Source: a virus. Taken from it: DNA of 27,776 bases. The stretch is from positions 1 through 27,776 of the IMG/VR virus record IMGVR_UViG_3300034375_007596; one strand, 5' to 3'. A program made the translations under genes and the position numbers. Numbering within the stretch: position 1 is the stretch's first letter; each line of letters starts with the position of its first letter. Under the pieces are notes generated by a model. That model did not search any database and was not told where the DNA came from. It was given only the letters and a program-made list of their open reading frames with translations. Shown piece after piece: positions 1 to 10,400 of the stretch.

Positions 1-3000
1 AACATTGCTCGATTCACGAAGACCGTTGCGATGCTTGCGGAAGTATCGGATCTGTCAGGCCCGCAGGCAGCGACTCAACTCGGTCGTATTGTTCAGATCG
101 CATCGGATATTGGAGTTCAGGATGTAGGCAAGTTTGCGGATTCATTGCGTGCAGCAGCGACTTCAGCAGCAGCTTCAGAGTCCGAGATCCTTAGAACGAC
201 GTTGGAGATTACCAAGGCGGGTCTTGCCTTCGACTTACCGGCGAAGTTCGCGTTGTCCCTCGCTACCGCCATGAGAGAAGCGGGAGTACAGGCAGAACTG
301 TCCAGGTCCGCTATCGTGACGGTGCTCAATGAGGTCGGATTGGCCTTGGGCGGCAACGTAGAAAAACTCAATGCGTGGACCAGCGGGTTGGGTCTGACGA
401 TCACCGAACTCGATGAGTTGGTCAAGACGGACATCGAGGGATTCTTCGATCTGTTTCTGACGAAGGTGAGAGAGGCGAATGAGCAGGGGCGACTGGCTCC
501 GTTCCTGCTGGGATTTGATGAATCGTTTGTCTCGAAGCGCGTGCTTCCGACATTGGCCGCTACTGCCTCCAACTTGGATAAGGTGCGGTCCTCATCGGCG
601 TTGGTAAATGAGCAGTTCGCGGGTGGAAGCAGACTAACCAAGGATTTTGCAGGCCGGGTTGAAGAACTTGATGCGAAAAACAAGCTACTGACAGAGGCGA
701 TGACTGAACTTCGTCGTCGTGGCTTTGAGGGGGCATCAGAGGCTCAAGGAGATTTCGTTTCAGCACTCACATTGGCGGTGAAAAGGCTGTCCGAGTCAGA
801 ATCGGCAATGAACAGGTTGAGCACTGCGTATCGCGGCTTCATTGGCTTGAAGGAGTTTGCGGTCGGAAGTGCAGTCGGATTCGCTCTCGCCCTTGATGAT
901 CTTGCGTCCAGTGCAGAGGCCGTTTTTCGAGTCATCATCTCAAGGTCCAAGGAGGCAGAAGATTCTATAAGGGACACGTTCCTTCTAGGCGGTCCTTTGG
1001 GATTCCTTGAGAGGCTTATTGAGGGCAAGGGTTTCAGTGAGGCGTTGTTTGATACCGAAGGTGTCAAGGCGTTCGCCCAAGAATCGGCAGGATTGACCGA
1101 TGTTTTGACCAACCTGTTTCGAGTAAGCCCAGACGAAGTTGTCTCGTCAGCGTTCATAACTGACTTAACAGAGGCGTATAAAAAAGCCGGCTTCGCTTCT
1201 GCGAAAGAGTTCGCGGAAGCATATGAACGCGCATACGCGGAAAGCGGCTTCGCCTTGTCCGCCAAAGAAGTCTTGAGTTCGCTTGGCATTGATGCCGAGT
1301 CGCTTGGAACAGTGGCGCAGCAGGAGGCGTTCAGGGTAGGTGCGGTTATTGCCGAAGGGATTACCGAAGGGGCATTGACCGGGGCTGGAGGAGAGGGCGC
1401 TCTTGATGCAGCCGTACAGGCAATTCTGAAGAAAATCAGACAAGCAGCACCAAAAGAACTCAGTCTGTTTCCCGGTGCAGAAAGCGTCATTGAAAGCATC
1501 AAATTGCTTGAGACGGGAGGCCCAGAGGCGCAGGCTCAGGTCGCCATTGTTCAAGCGGAAGCCCGAGAAGCATTTGGCGGATTACTGACAAAGCAGATCA
1601 AAGCATTTCAAGATGGCATAGCCAGTGAGGGGCTTTTGTCTGAGGAAGCCGCCAAAGACAAGTTCAGGCAGATTGAGCAGTTTGCCAAAGTAATTGGTGG
1701 AGAGTTTGAGGATCAGATTCCGGTCCTGCGAGAACTTCTGACGACGTATCTGGAGTTCCTGCAAAGTCCCGAGTTCATCATGCGAAACGTAGACCAGATG
1801 CTTGGTCGGGTTCGTGAGTTCGGTGGCACAGCGGGCCAGATTCAATCGCTTCTTACTAGATTCGCTGAAGAAGTCCCGTTAGGCGAGAGAACTGTCGAGA
1901 TAGAAGCACGCTTCAGACGAGGCGTAGAAGAAAGATTCGGTCCCAAAGTCACACGGCAGGTCGAGGATTACTTTGCAGCGATTGAGCGTGGGGGACTGAC
2001 CCTTGAGAAATTAAATCGTCTTGAGGAAGAAGCCATTTTCTCATTGTCGTTTGCCGGCGGTGCTGATGCAGCAGAGCGGCAGCGCAGGGTAAGAGAGGCG
2101 GCAGTCAGAGAGCGAGCCAGGATAGCGGCTGGCCCTGCGCCTGCGATTACGGCAACGGTAGATGACGATAAAGACCCGCTGCGTCCACTGACGCGACTCT
2201 TGCAGAGGGCGACACCAGTTTCCGAAGGGATTCTTGGGGAGGTCGAGCGGTTCATGATGGACGTGGATCGTATAATCCGCGAGAACGCCGACATCACGCA
2301 AGCCGATGCAGATCGTCTGATAAATCTTGAGGATTTGTTCGGGCAGCAAGCGCGGGAAGATGTTCGTCAGTTTGCTCTATCTCTTGAGGATGGCAGCGCG
2401 AGTTTCCTTACGGTCGTTCGGGATGCGGAACTGCTTCGTGCTGCGTTAATCAAGATCAACCCGGAGTTCAAAGACCAAGGGGATTTGCTGCTCAGAAATG
2501 CTCGTCTGTACGAGGAGATGGGCAAGAAGTTTGCGGACCCGGTGGTTGCGGAGAGCATGAATATTGCCACGCAATCGTTACGCAACTTCGCCTCGACGCT
2601 CGCGGACAGTCTGGTCGAAGGGGAGTTCAACTTCGAGAGTTTCGCGGACTCCATACTGAAATCGGTACTGGAGATGATTCTTCGCCTACAAGTGCTCTTG
2701 CCATTGTTCGAGGCACTTAGGGGTCAGGGCGGGGTGCTGGGTCAGGCTGGTAATCTTTTGGCGCAATCGTTGGGCGGATTGGCACCGGGGAGCCTTACTC
2801 CAGCACCTTCGGGTATAGCCACGGGCGGAAGTCCTCTGATGATTGGCAGTCCGAGTGGAAATCCGGTCCTTGAGGGACGCGGGCCGCGTATGTCTTCCGG
2901 CCCGGTGAACGTGACGGTCAATAACGCGCCGGCTGGGACGCAGGCTCAGTCACGCCAGCAGCAGCGGCAGGGTCCAGACGGGATGGAGATGGACATCATC

Positions 3001-3102
3001 ATCGACCTGGTGGACGCGAAGCTCGCGGAGAGGGCGGGTAACGGACGGAGTGCGCTCGGCTCGATGTTGAGTGCTCAGGCGCAGCAGAGAGGGCTTACCT
3101 GA
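1..3102 (+). CDS. Phage tail tape measure protein, 5'-partial
   Basis: The reading frame is open from base 1, ten codons before its first ATG at 31, so the true start is probably left of the window. The N-terminal part (residues about 1-200 from that ATG) resembles the TP901-type tape measure core: a 'sLSGxQAAT' segment, 'SESEI', then a helical repeat running to the 'LPTLAATASNLDKV' stretch. The middle is a long helical, Ala/Glu-rich region. Near the C-terminus an amphipathic segment ('FNFESFADSILKSVLEMIL') resembles the end of lambda-type tape measures, followed by a Gly/Pro-rich linker, a 'VNVTVNNAPAG' strand and a short helical tail. The protein sets tail length and passes through the tail tube. 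At the usual 0.15 nm per residue, at least 1030 residues would give a tail of at least about 155 nm. It contains no cysteine at all. Its stop overlaps the next start (TGATG at 3100-3104). Confidence 0.92.
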   Translation, partial: NIARFTKTVAMLAEVSDLSGPQAATQLGRIVQIASDIGVQDVGKFADSLRAAATSAAASESEILRTTLEITKAGLAFDLPAKFALSLATAMREAGVQAELSRSAIVTVLNEVGLALGGNVEKLNAWTSGLGLTITELDELVKTDIEGFFDLFLTKVREANEQGRLAPFLLGFDESFVSKRVLPTLAATASNLDKVRSSSALVNEQFAGGSRLTKDFAGRVEELDAKNKLLTEAMTELRRRGFEGASEAQGDFVSALTLAVKRLSESESAMNRLSTAYRGFIGLKEFAVGSAVGFALALDDLASSAEAVFRVIISRSKEAEDSIRDTFLLGGPLGFLERLIEGKGFSEALFDTEGVKAFAQESAGLTDVLTNLFRVSPDEVVSSAFITDLTEAYKKAGFASAKEFAEAYERAYAESGFALSAKEVLSSLGIDAESLGTVAQQEAFRVGAVIAEGITEGALTGAGGEGALDAAVQAILKKIRQAAPKELSLFPGAESVIESIKLLETGGPEAQAQVAIVQAEAREAFGGLLTKQIKAFQDGIASEGLLSEEAAKDKFRQIEQFAKVIGGEFEDQIPVLRELLTTYLEFLQSPEFIMRNVDQMLGRVREFGGTAGQIQSLLTRFAEEVPLGERTVEIEARFRRGVEERFGPKVTRQVEDYFAAIERGGLTLEKLNRLEEEAIFSLSFAGGADAAERQRRVREAAVRERARIAAGPAPAITATVDDDKDPLRPLTRLLQRATPVSEGILGEVERFMMDVDRIIRENADITQADADRLINLEDLFGQQAREDVRQFALSLEDGSASFLTVVRDAELLRAALIKINPEFKDQGDLLLRNARLYEEMGKKFADPVVAESMNIATQSLRNFASTLADSLVEGEFNFESFADSILKSVLEMILRLQVLLPLFEALRGQGGVLGQAGNLLAQSLGGLAPGSLTPAPSGIATGGSPLMIGSPSGNPVLEGRGPRMSSGPVNVTVNNAPAGTQAQSRQQQRQGPDGMEMDIIIDLVDAKLAERAGNGRSALGSMLSAQAQQRGLT

Positions 3103-3482
3103 TGGCATTGCCGAATTGGAACACGGGTCAGACGACGGCACCCCCGGACCCGGCAGACAGGGGGTACAGAAGGCAGCGTGCGTCTATGGTACGCCGTACC
3201 GAGATGGACTCGGGACCGCCGCGTCAACGACGTTTCGCTACCGGAGCACCGATTAACTGGAGCCTCCAGTGGGAGATGACGGACGCACAGTGCGACTCTG
3301 CGGAGACGTTCTTTGACGTGACCTTGGAAGGCGGGGCGAAGGTGTTTCTGATGAACCTGTGGATTAACGGGGCGTTCGTGCAGAAGCGTGTGAGGTTCGT
3401 CGAGGCGATGGAGTTTCAATATCGCGCAGTCAACTTCTGGGACGTGAGTGCCCGCGTAGAAGTTCTGGACCCGATATCCTGA
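3102..3482 (+). CDS. Minor tail protein, lambda gpM-like
   Basis: This 126-residue protein sits directly after the tape measure, where lambda carries gene M. The first 30 residues are Pro/Arg-rich and polar. From about residue 30 the pattern fits the gpM-type fold: an Arg-rich turn, 'INWSLQWEMTDAQCDSAETFF', a Gly-Gly-Ala loop followed by 'KVFLMNLWINGAFVQKRVRF', and a final strand ending in a Glu-Val pair. In lambda, gpM takes part in tail-tip assembly around the tape measure. The identification rests on position, length (lambda gpM is about 109 aa) and the strand pattern, so it is moderate. A good ribosome site, GAGAGGG at 3087-3093, lies 8 bases before the ATG. The start overlaps the tape measure stop and the stop overlaps the next start, so the three genes are probably translationally coupled. 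Confidence 0.65.
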   Translation: MALPNWNTGQTTAPPDPADRGYRRQRASMVRRTEMDSGPPRQRRFATGAPINWSLQWEMTDAQCDSAETFFDVTLEGGAKVFLMNLWINGAFVQKRVRFVEAMEFQYRAVNFWDVSARVEVLDPIS

Positions 3483-4042
3483 TGGCAGACTTCAGCACGG
3501 CAGCCAAAGAGGCGTTTGCTCAGGTGAAGGACGACGTGGTGGTTTACCACACGTTGGAGCTTCGCCATTCAACCTTTTTCACTCCAGAGAAGGAGAGCGC
3601 GCCGATTCGGGTGGTGCGGGACTACAACTCCTTGAAAGCGACCCTTGAAGCGGATGCCCCGGTAGACGCCAACAGCCAGGTCAGATTCGACCCCGTAGGA
3701 TTCGACATCCGTCCCCCGCGCCGGCGACCGGAGGAGAATCCGAGCATTGACATCCAGATCGACAACATCCTGCCGTACATTGGGGAGTATCTGGACAATG
3801 CAGTTGCGACCGACGAAGAGGTTCCTGTCCGCTACAGGATGTACAGTGGGACAACGGCGGATTTCCCAGCGGCGGTGCCGGAATACGTAGTCGAGATGCA
3901 ACTGACGACAGTCGTGGCGGAAGGGCAGATTCTCCGCGCTACCTGTCAGATGGCCGATCTGGTGAATAGGCCGTTCCCCAATCGGTACTACACCGCTGAT
4001 ACGGCTCCGTACCTGTTCAATGCACCAGCAACCGACGAATAA
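3482..4042 (+). CDS. DUF1833 minor tail protein (gpL-like position)
   Basis: This 186-residue protein has the DUF1833 layout. It opens with a helical 'FSTAAKEAFAQVKDDVVVYHTLEL', continues with a 'RVVRDYNS' strand and a 'RFDPVGFDI' block, then 'SIDIQIDNI' followed by a 'YIGEYLDNAVATDEEVPVRYRMY' helix-strand. It ends with the diagnostic '...MADLVNRPFPNRYYTADTAPYLF' tail. DUF1833 proteins lie between the tape measure and the NlpC/P60 gene and take the place of lambda gpL in the tail tip. Unlike lambda gpL, whose C-terminal domain binds an Fe-S cluster through four cysteines, this protein has a single Cys, so that cluster domain is absent. No Shine-Dalgarno is visible upstream. The TGATG overlap at 3480-3484 suggests initiation by coupling. 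The next gene begins 23 bases before this stop. Confidence 0.8.
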   Translation: MADFSTAAKEAFAQVKDDVVVYHTLELRHSTFFTPEKESAPIRVVRDYNSLKATLEADAPVDANSQVRFDPVGFDIRPPRRRPEENPSIDIQIDNILPYIGEYLDNAVATDEEVPVRYRMYSGTTADFPAAVPEYVVEMQLTTVVAEGQILRATCQMADLVNRPFPNRYYTADTAPYLFNAPATDE

Positions 4043-4451
4043 TCGGCTGACTGAGCAGGATTTCGACGATCTTCACAGCCTGATCGGACTCCCTTGGGCA
4101 CCGGGCGGCAGAGGGCCGCGTGAGTACGACTGTTACGGGCTGCTCCTGCACGTCCAGAAACGCTATTTCGGGCGTTCTCTGGAGGATGTGAGGGTAGACG
4201 TGGATAGCGCGTTAGAGTGCGTCAGAGCGGTTCGTAGGCTCGTTCTGGACCCTTCTGAGGCCACTCCCCTGAGCAAGCCGGAGAATGGGGCAGTCTGCGT
4301 GATGTACACGCGAGGATTGCCGCTCCACGTCGGAACTTACTTCGATGTGCAAGGGGGGCGTATACTACATTCTCAAGAGGGTGCAGGGGTCATTTTCACT
4401 GCATCGAGGCAAGCCGGATGGATGAGACAAGAGTTCTTTCGCCCCCTGTAA
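4020..4451 (+). CDS. NlpC/P60 tail assembly peptidase (gpK-like)
   Basis: This is a 143-residue cysteine peptidase of the NlpC/P60 superfamily. The 'GPREYDCYGLLLHV' block carries the nucleophile Cys38, and 'LPLHVGTYFD' carries the catalytic His103. His117 in 'RILHSQEGAGV' is a good candidate for the third polar residue. The preceding 'LIGLPWAPGG' matches the family entry to the catalytic helix. Lambda gpK has a JAMM metalloprotease domain before its NlpC domain, and that JAMM domain is missing here. Such proteins sit in the tail tip and may cleave peptidoglycan during DNA entry or process tail proteins. The ATG at 4020 lies inside the DUF1833 gene with no clear ribosome site. It is kept because the family motif begins near residue 11 and no later start would preserve it. 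The 3' end overlaps the J-like gene by 34 bases. Confidence 0.85.
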   Translation: MHQQPTNNRLTEQDFDDLHSLIGLPWAPGGRGPREYDCYGLLLHVQKRYFGRSLEDVRVDVDSALECVRAVRRLVLDPSEATPLSKPENGAVCVMYTRGLPLHVGTYFDVQGGRILHSQEGAGVIFTASRQAGWMRQEFFRPL

Positions 4452-7400
4452 AGACCAGATTGGTGGTCGGGGGGAATCTGCACCCCGATTTGGACGGTGG
4501 GGCGTACTACGTGGTTCCTGGCACGACGATTCGTGGCTTCATGGAACAACAGGGGATTGATGAGTTCCAAGCGCCGACGATGTGCGCGATGGGGGCAGAG
4601 CACGATAACTGGATCTTGCGAGAGGAATGGGACTCACGGGTCATTGAGGAAAACACGATCCTGATTGACGCTCGGATTGTCGCTCCCTACGGAGGTGGGG
4701 GCGGGGGCGGATCTCAAGCCGGGATGATTGTGGGGATGCTGTTCCTGGCTATTGTGGCTCCGTATTTAGGTGCGATTGCTGGAGCAGCCGTTTCTGGAGG
4801 AAGCGTGGGGGCAGCGGCAACGTCGTTTGGAGCCACCGCTGCGACTCTCGGCGTTGCTTCTACTGCTACGACCACTTTTGCCGTGACTAAGGCACTTGTG
4901 ACCGGGTTGGTCTTGGTCGGCGGTTCATACGGTCTTCAGAAGATATTCGAGAATAAAATCAGGAGGCCGGAAGAGCCGAGTCCGACGTACTCACTTCAGA
5001 CCCAAGGGAATGTGGCACGTCGAAGATCGCCACTGCCCTCTTTGACAGGATATCTGAGGATTGTTCCTGATCTGCTTGAAGAACCGTTCATCGCGTTTGA
5101 GGGACAAGACCGGATTAATACCGCATCGGGTGGACAACGAGGGCGAACGGGTCGCTCAGTACAATACGTCTTCCAAACTTGCTATCTGTCTCAAGGGTAT
5201 GTGGACAAAGACTCGATAGCTCCGTTCATTGGAGGTCGAACGCTCAAGGGACTGACAGAGGCAGATATTGAGATCAGGCACCCTGGAGAGGGTTTAACTC
5301 TTATTCCAGCCGCGTTTGATACCGTTTCGACTGGCAATCTCCCGCTTCAAGGACCAAACGAGTATCAGTTGATTTCAACTGTCGATGAACTCCTTACGGA
5401 TATTGAAGACAATGATGTAGGTCAGATTTTCCCAAGGGCGCAGAAATCAGAACTCGTAGTTCACAGCGCAGTCAATGACACGGTTATTGCTGGAGAAGAT
5501 GGTCCGGCTGGGGAAAACTCCACGACTATCTATTTCTCAGGAATCCAAGCTCACACAACAGTATCTCCGACTACCCCTGTCGGTTATGGACCACCCCCGG
5601 ATTATACGGTTACGTGGCCCGCTACCAATGGAACGGATGCTGCTACCCTGAGAGATAAGTTTGCCAATGGGGGGTTTACCGGGCTGACGTTCTTTTTGGG
5701 GGATATGTATGACTACAGCGCAAGCACGTCGAATCTGATAAAGACCAACGGCCCGATTCCGGGGTCAGGCGCTCAAGATCCGCACTGGAACAACAGGGAC
5801 GATCAAGGGCGACAAGATGGAGAGAGGACGGATTATAAAACCCAGTGGGGGATACTATCCAGAAGCCCTGGTGAGACAGTCCATTCAACCGGTGCATCAG
5901 GGCGTCTGGCGAAGTATTTCAGGGAGCCGGGTAACCTTGAGCTAAGATCAGATATTGCTATCTACGAGTGGCTAGATTCCAACCACAACGATCTCATAGG
6001 AGCAAACAAACTCTCTAAGCATAATCACTGGACATCTCCTTATGTCGAAAATCTAGGTATGCGTCTGTCGCATCCTCAAAGGTTACGGCACATCGTAAAC
6101 TCTGGGGTGGATGCGACCAGTGGTCGTCCGTGGATTAAAGTCACCCCGCGATTTGACCAAGGGGTGCAACTACGTTGGGAAGAGTCGAACAGTCCTGCTG
6201 GGGACGATCAAGCAGGACCGGGATTCTCTCTCGGCCACATCAAAAAAGATTGGACAGCACCACTGCGAATGGATCGGTCTACCGGCAAGGCTCAGACCGT
6301 CAACATTGATATCGTCGGCGGGACTCTCGTTGGTCGCAGTGATGGCGGCAGTGTTTATCGGTGGGGCGTCGGCGTCAGCGTTCAAGTCAGGCAGATTGAC
6401 CCGAGCACAGGGAATCCGCTTTCTCATTGGTATGAGGCGGAAACGATATTCCATGAATGGAAGCATCAGAACAATCCCCAACCCGCAAATCTCACAGTTG
6501 CGCTGGGGAGGCAGCGATCTGGCACCATCCTCGGTAGTGCGCGTGGAGTGGTCGCGTCTCATTGGTCTACGCATCCCATTTGGGGTCCAGCATCAGAGGT
6601 AAACCCACTAGGAATTACAATCAACGCGGATGTATTGAACGTGCCGAAATCGCCAGTCATGGGCAGTGCGGGCAAGCTAGAAAGCGTTGTAAAGAACAAT
6701 GAGTATTGGGCGAATCAACCGACGGGAGCCGTTTGGACGGGGCCACAGTACCTTGAAGTTCGTGTTCGGAGAACATCCCCTACTGGCAAAGACCCATATG
6801 AACAAGATGGAGTTTACGACGAAGATACGAACGTAGCGGATGATCGTATTCAGTGGGCGGGTCTTCGTTTCGGATTGACTGAGGTTGATGGTCCAGCACG
6901 GTCGTACAATCACGGCACGGTCGCTGAGGTAAAAATCAGGGCATCTGCCAACTTGAACTCTCAGAACTCGCGGGAGTTGTCCTTCGTATGTCACAGGCTT
7001 CTACCTACATATGGGCAAGCCGTTTACGTAGACGTTGGTGGTACACGAACTCCCGTTGCGCTGGCGGTTGATCCCTTGAAGACTTTGGTTGGGTCTAAGC
7101 GGGTGGTCCTGGCGTTCACCGATCACAATATGGCAGTCGGTCAGAAGTTTACTCTAGCCGGTCTGTCGAACTTGAAGGATGCGACTGGCGCGGTTGGTAC
7201 GATAAGTCCAAACGGAACCCACACGATCACAGAATTGCCATCAAAGGACTCTATTGCGTTCGAGATAGCGACAGCAGCGGTCTACACCGAGGATGATGAT
7301 ATCCAAGCCGCAAACCCTACGTTAGATGTGGGGCCGGATGCGGGGGGATCAAGCGGCACAATCATTTCTGTCAGTCATGACGGCGTATCTGGCTATGCGC

Positions 7401-10400
7401 ACAATCCCGGTTACAAGATAAAACCCGACCCGAATAATGCTTCCGCTGTCCATCGGACGATTCCGGCAGATCCGGTGACAGGGGATACCGTTGCGGTTGG
7501 CGATACGATTACGCCGGCGTTGATTGGTCAATTCTCGTTAGATTACTACGACGTAGACCCACAATACTTCACGAAGACTGAGAGCGGGGTGTGGCACGCG
7601 CTCGATATGCTGCGTGACCCGTTCTACGGAGCGGGTATCCCCGACTCACAGATCGACCTGGATACGTGGGCACACTACGCATCCATTCACGGCGGAAAGG
7701 CGCTTACCCCATCAGGAGGCGGACCAGCGGTTGCCAAGTTGCCAGACACTCACGCTTTCTACTTTGACCAGCGTGGGACGTGGTTGGATTCAGTGGCACA
7801 GACCCTTCGCGTTCACCGCCTGAAGCTCCTGAATAGCTTTGGCAAATGGACCGTTGTCAGGGATGAGCCTCAGACGCTCCCGGTGGCAGCGTTTTCGAGT
7901 CGAAACATTGCGAGGGAATCGCTTCAAGTCTCTTACAGCCTGAACAGGACAGACCTGCCCAAATGGGTCCAAGTCGAGTTCTTCAACAAGAACACATGGA
8001 ACATGGACACGGTGGATGGGTACTTGGAAGACCAAAACCCTAACGAGACAAACATCGACACAGTTCGATTGCCTGGGATTCAAACTTACGACCATGCATG
8101 GCGGGAAGCACGTTATCTGACCGCTGATGCTCGATACAGACGTACACAGGTGAAGTTCTCGACGGAGTATGAAGGGCTGATTCCACTCCCAACGCAGGTC
8201 GTCACAGTAAACCACCCGATACCGGGTTGGGGGCAGGCCGGCGACGTAATCGCCTATGACGATAATGGAGGATCAGGGCCATACACGATTACTACAGACC
8301 AGATCCTTGACTGGCGTGGAACGCCGATTGACCACAATGGCGCGTTTGATACAGCCACGGATATTGCGGCTTGGATCGCCGTAGGTCCAAGCACGACCAT
8401 TGTTGCTGAAACAAGCGATGCTCATCTAGGCGAGGGATGCGTCAAACTGACGAAATCGAGCACCAATACGACATTCGGAATCGAGCACGTGAGTATCCCG
8501 ATAACTGCTGGACCATTGACGGCAGCAGAGGGAGCCGGGTTGTATTTCGTTGCCTACGCCAAGGCGGGAAACGCCCAGACAGTGGGGAAAAAGGTCCGTT
8601 ACAAACTTGACCCTGACGGAACGGGCAATAATGCCGTGACGGGTGGATACGCGACTCTGAGCGAGGATTACTGGACCCCACTGGAGATCACCTACGACAT
8701 CGCTGGCGGGGATGTGACGCAGATTGATTCCCTTGTTGTGGAGATGGACCCCACAGACGTGGCGAATGGGGATGTCTTCCTGTTGGATAGCTCGCTCGGT
8801 TGGACTCTGGGTGGGGAGCACACCTTCTCGTTCAAAGGCGATGAGGGACAGCCCGCCCCTGATCCTGGCTTCGCGTCTACCATTAGAATACCGGGCGACG
8901 ATACCAAAATAAGAAGCAACACGGACCTTGAATCGGCCACAGGACTGAACGGAGTGATAAATACGGACGCCGATGGACGTGACCGCACTCAGTTCATGTT
9001 CGGCAGGACGCTATCGTTCAACAAGAAGTGCGTTGTTTCGGGAATTGATCCACGGAACGCAGAACTTATTGATGTCGATACCATCGTAGATGATGCGCGG
9101 GTTCACACTGTAGACGGCACAGGAAGCCTTCCGCCTACAACCACGGAGGTTCTTGAATCAACGCCAGATGTACCAGTCTTGGACTTTGTAACGGCTTCCC
9201 TGCGAGGCCCAGTAAACGGCAGGGTTATCGACGTATCGTGGGCACCAGTCAACGGGGCGTTCGCGTATGACGTAGATTACTGCACAAGCGATTACCTTCT
9301 GTATAAAACCAGCGCGACAGGGGGAGGGACATTCGATGACGGGGATCAGTTAGTTTGTATCCCTGAAGTCCGAACGATTGGGTCAGTATGGGGCGAGACG
9401 GTTTCTTTTCTTGCTCGAAACTTTGCATTGGGGGGCACTAACCCTAATGAGTGGTGTAGTCTGGTTTTCCCCTCCTCGGCAGTCGTTCCGATAAACACTG
9501 GGGATTGGTTGTATATCTCTGATTTGCCGGATGCTGGCGGACTTACGGCAAATCAATTCACGGGGTATTTTCAGGTCACGGTTACAACGAGTTCTGGTTT
9601 CATATTCGTTTCGTGGCGAGCCGCAACAAGTTTTACGACTACTCACACTAATATCCCAGCATGGGGAGCGTCGTACGCAGTTGATACCGGATTCCGTGGA
9701 ACAGTTTTCACCGATCAGACAAAATCTCCACCCTCACAAATCGACAAGGAGTTTCGGTTTTATCACAACGAGGATGCGGCCTCGTTGGATACCAATCGGC
9801 GCATCGGCCCTGTGCCGAAAAGCCAGGATGCGTTCCTCAACATTGAAGATGGGACAGTCGAATCATTTCCATTCAGTTCTATCTTCGCCGGATCAGGTGA
9901 CTACTCGTTCCTCATAGTAGTAGAAGACCCTATTTCAACGCTTCAGTGGATTTCCATTGGCGATGAGGTGACAGGAACCACGTTGTCAGCCCCAATCGTG
10001 TTTGATCTGCCATCCGATGTTGATGATATCGTGCGGGTTCGAGCAAGGGCGTTGGGTAGAACCTTTGGTCCGTACAAGGAGATTATTGTCAGATCGTCCG
10101 AATCATTGCTCGAAGGAGACAAACCGACAGTGACATCTCCTCCGGTTGGAGGAACCTATAATACATACGACTCAACGCTAGAGTTCGAGCCGCTTCGGGG
10201 CGACAAGCTCTACGGACATCGACTAGGGGTTGAGGTGAACAAGACGAACTCGTCGGTTTACAACTTCTCTCCGATTGGATTGTCGCAGGCGATCTGCCGA
10301 GAAGTCGCAATTACCTCATCTAACTACAACACGTTTATCCAATTCACGGATTTACCAGTTGGTGCAATCATCACTTCGGTGGATGTTTACACCAACGTGA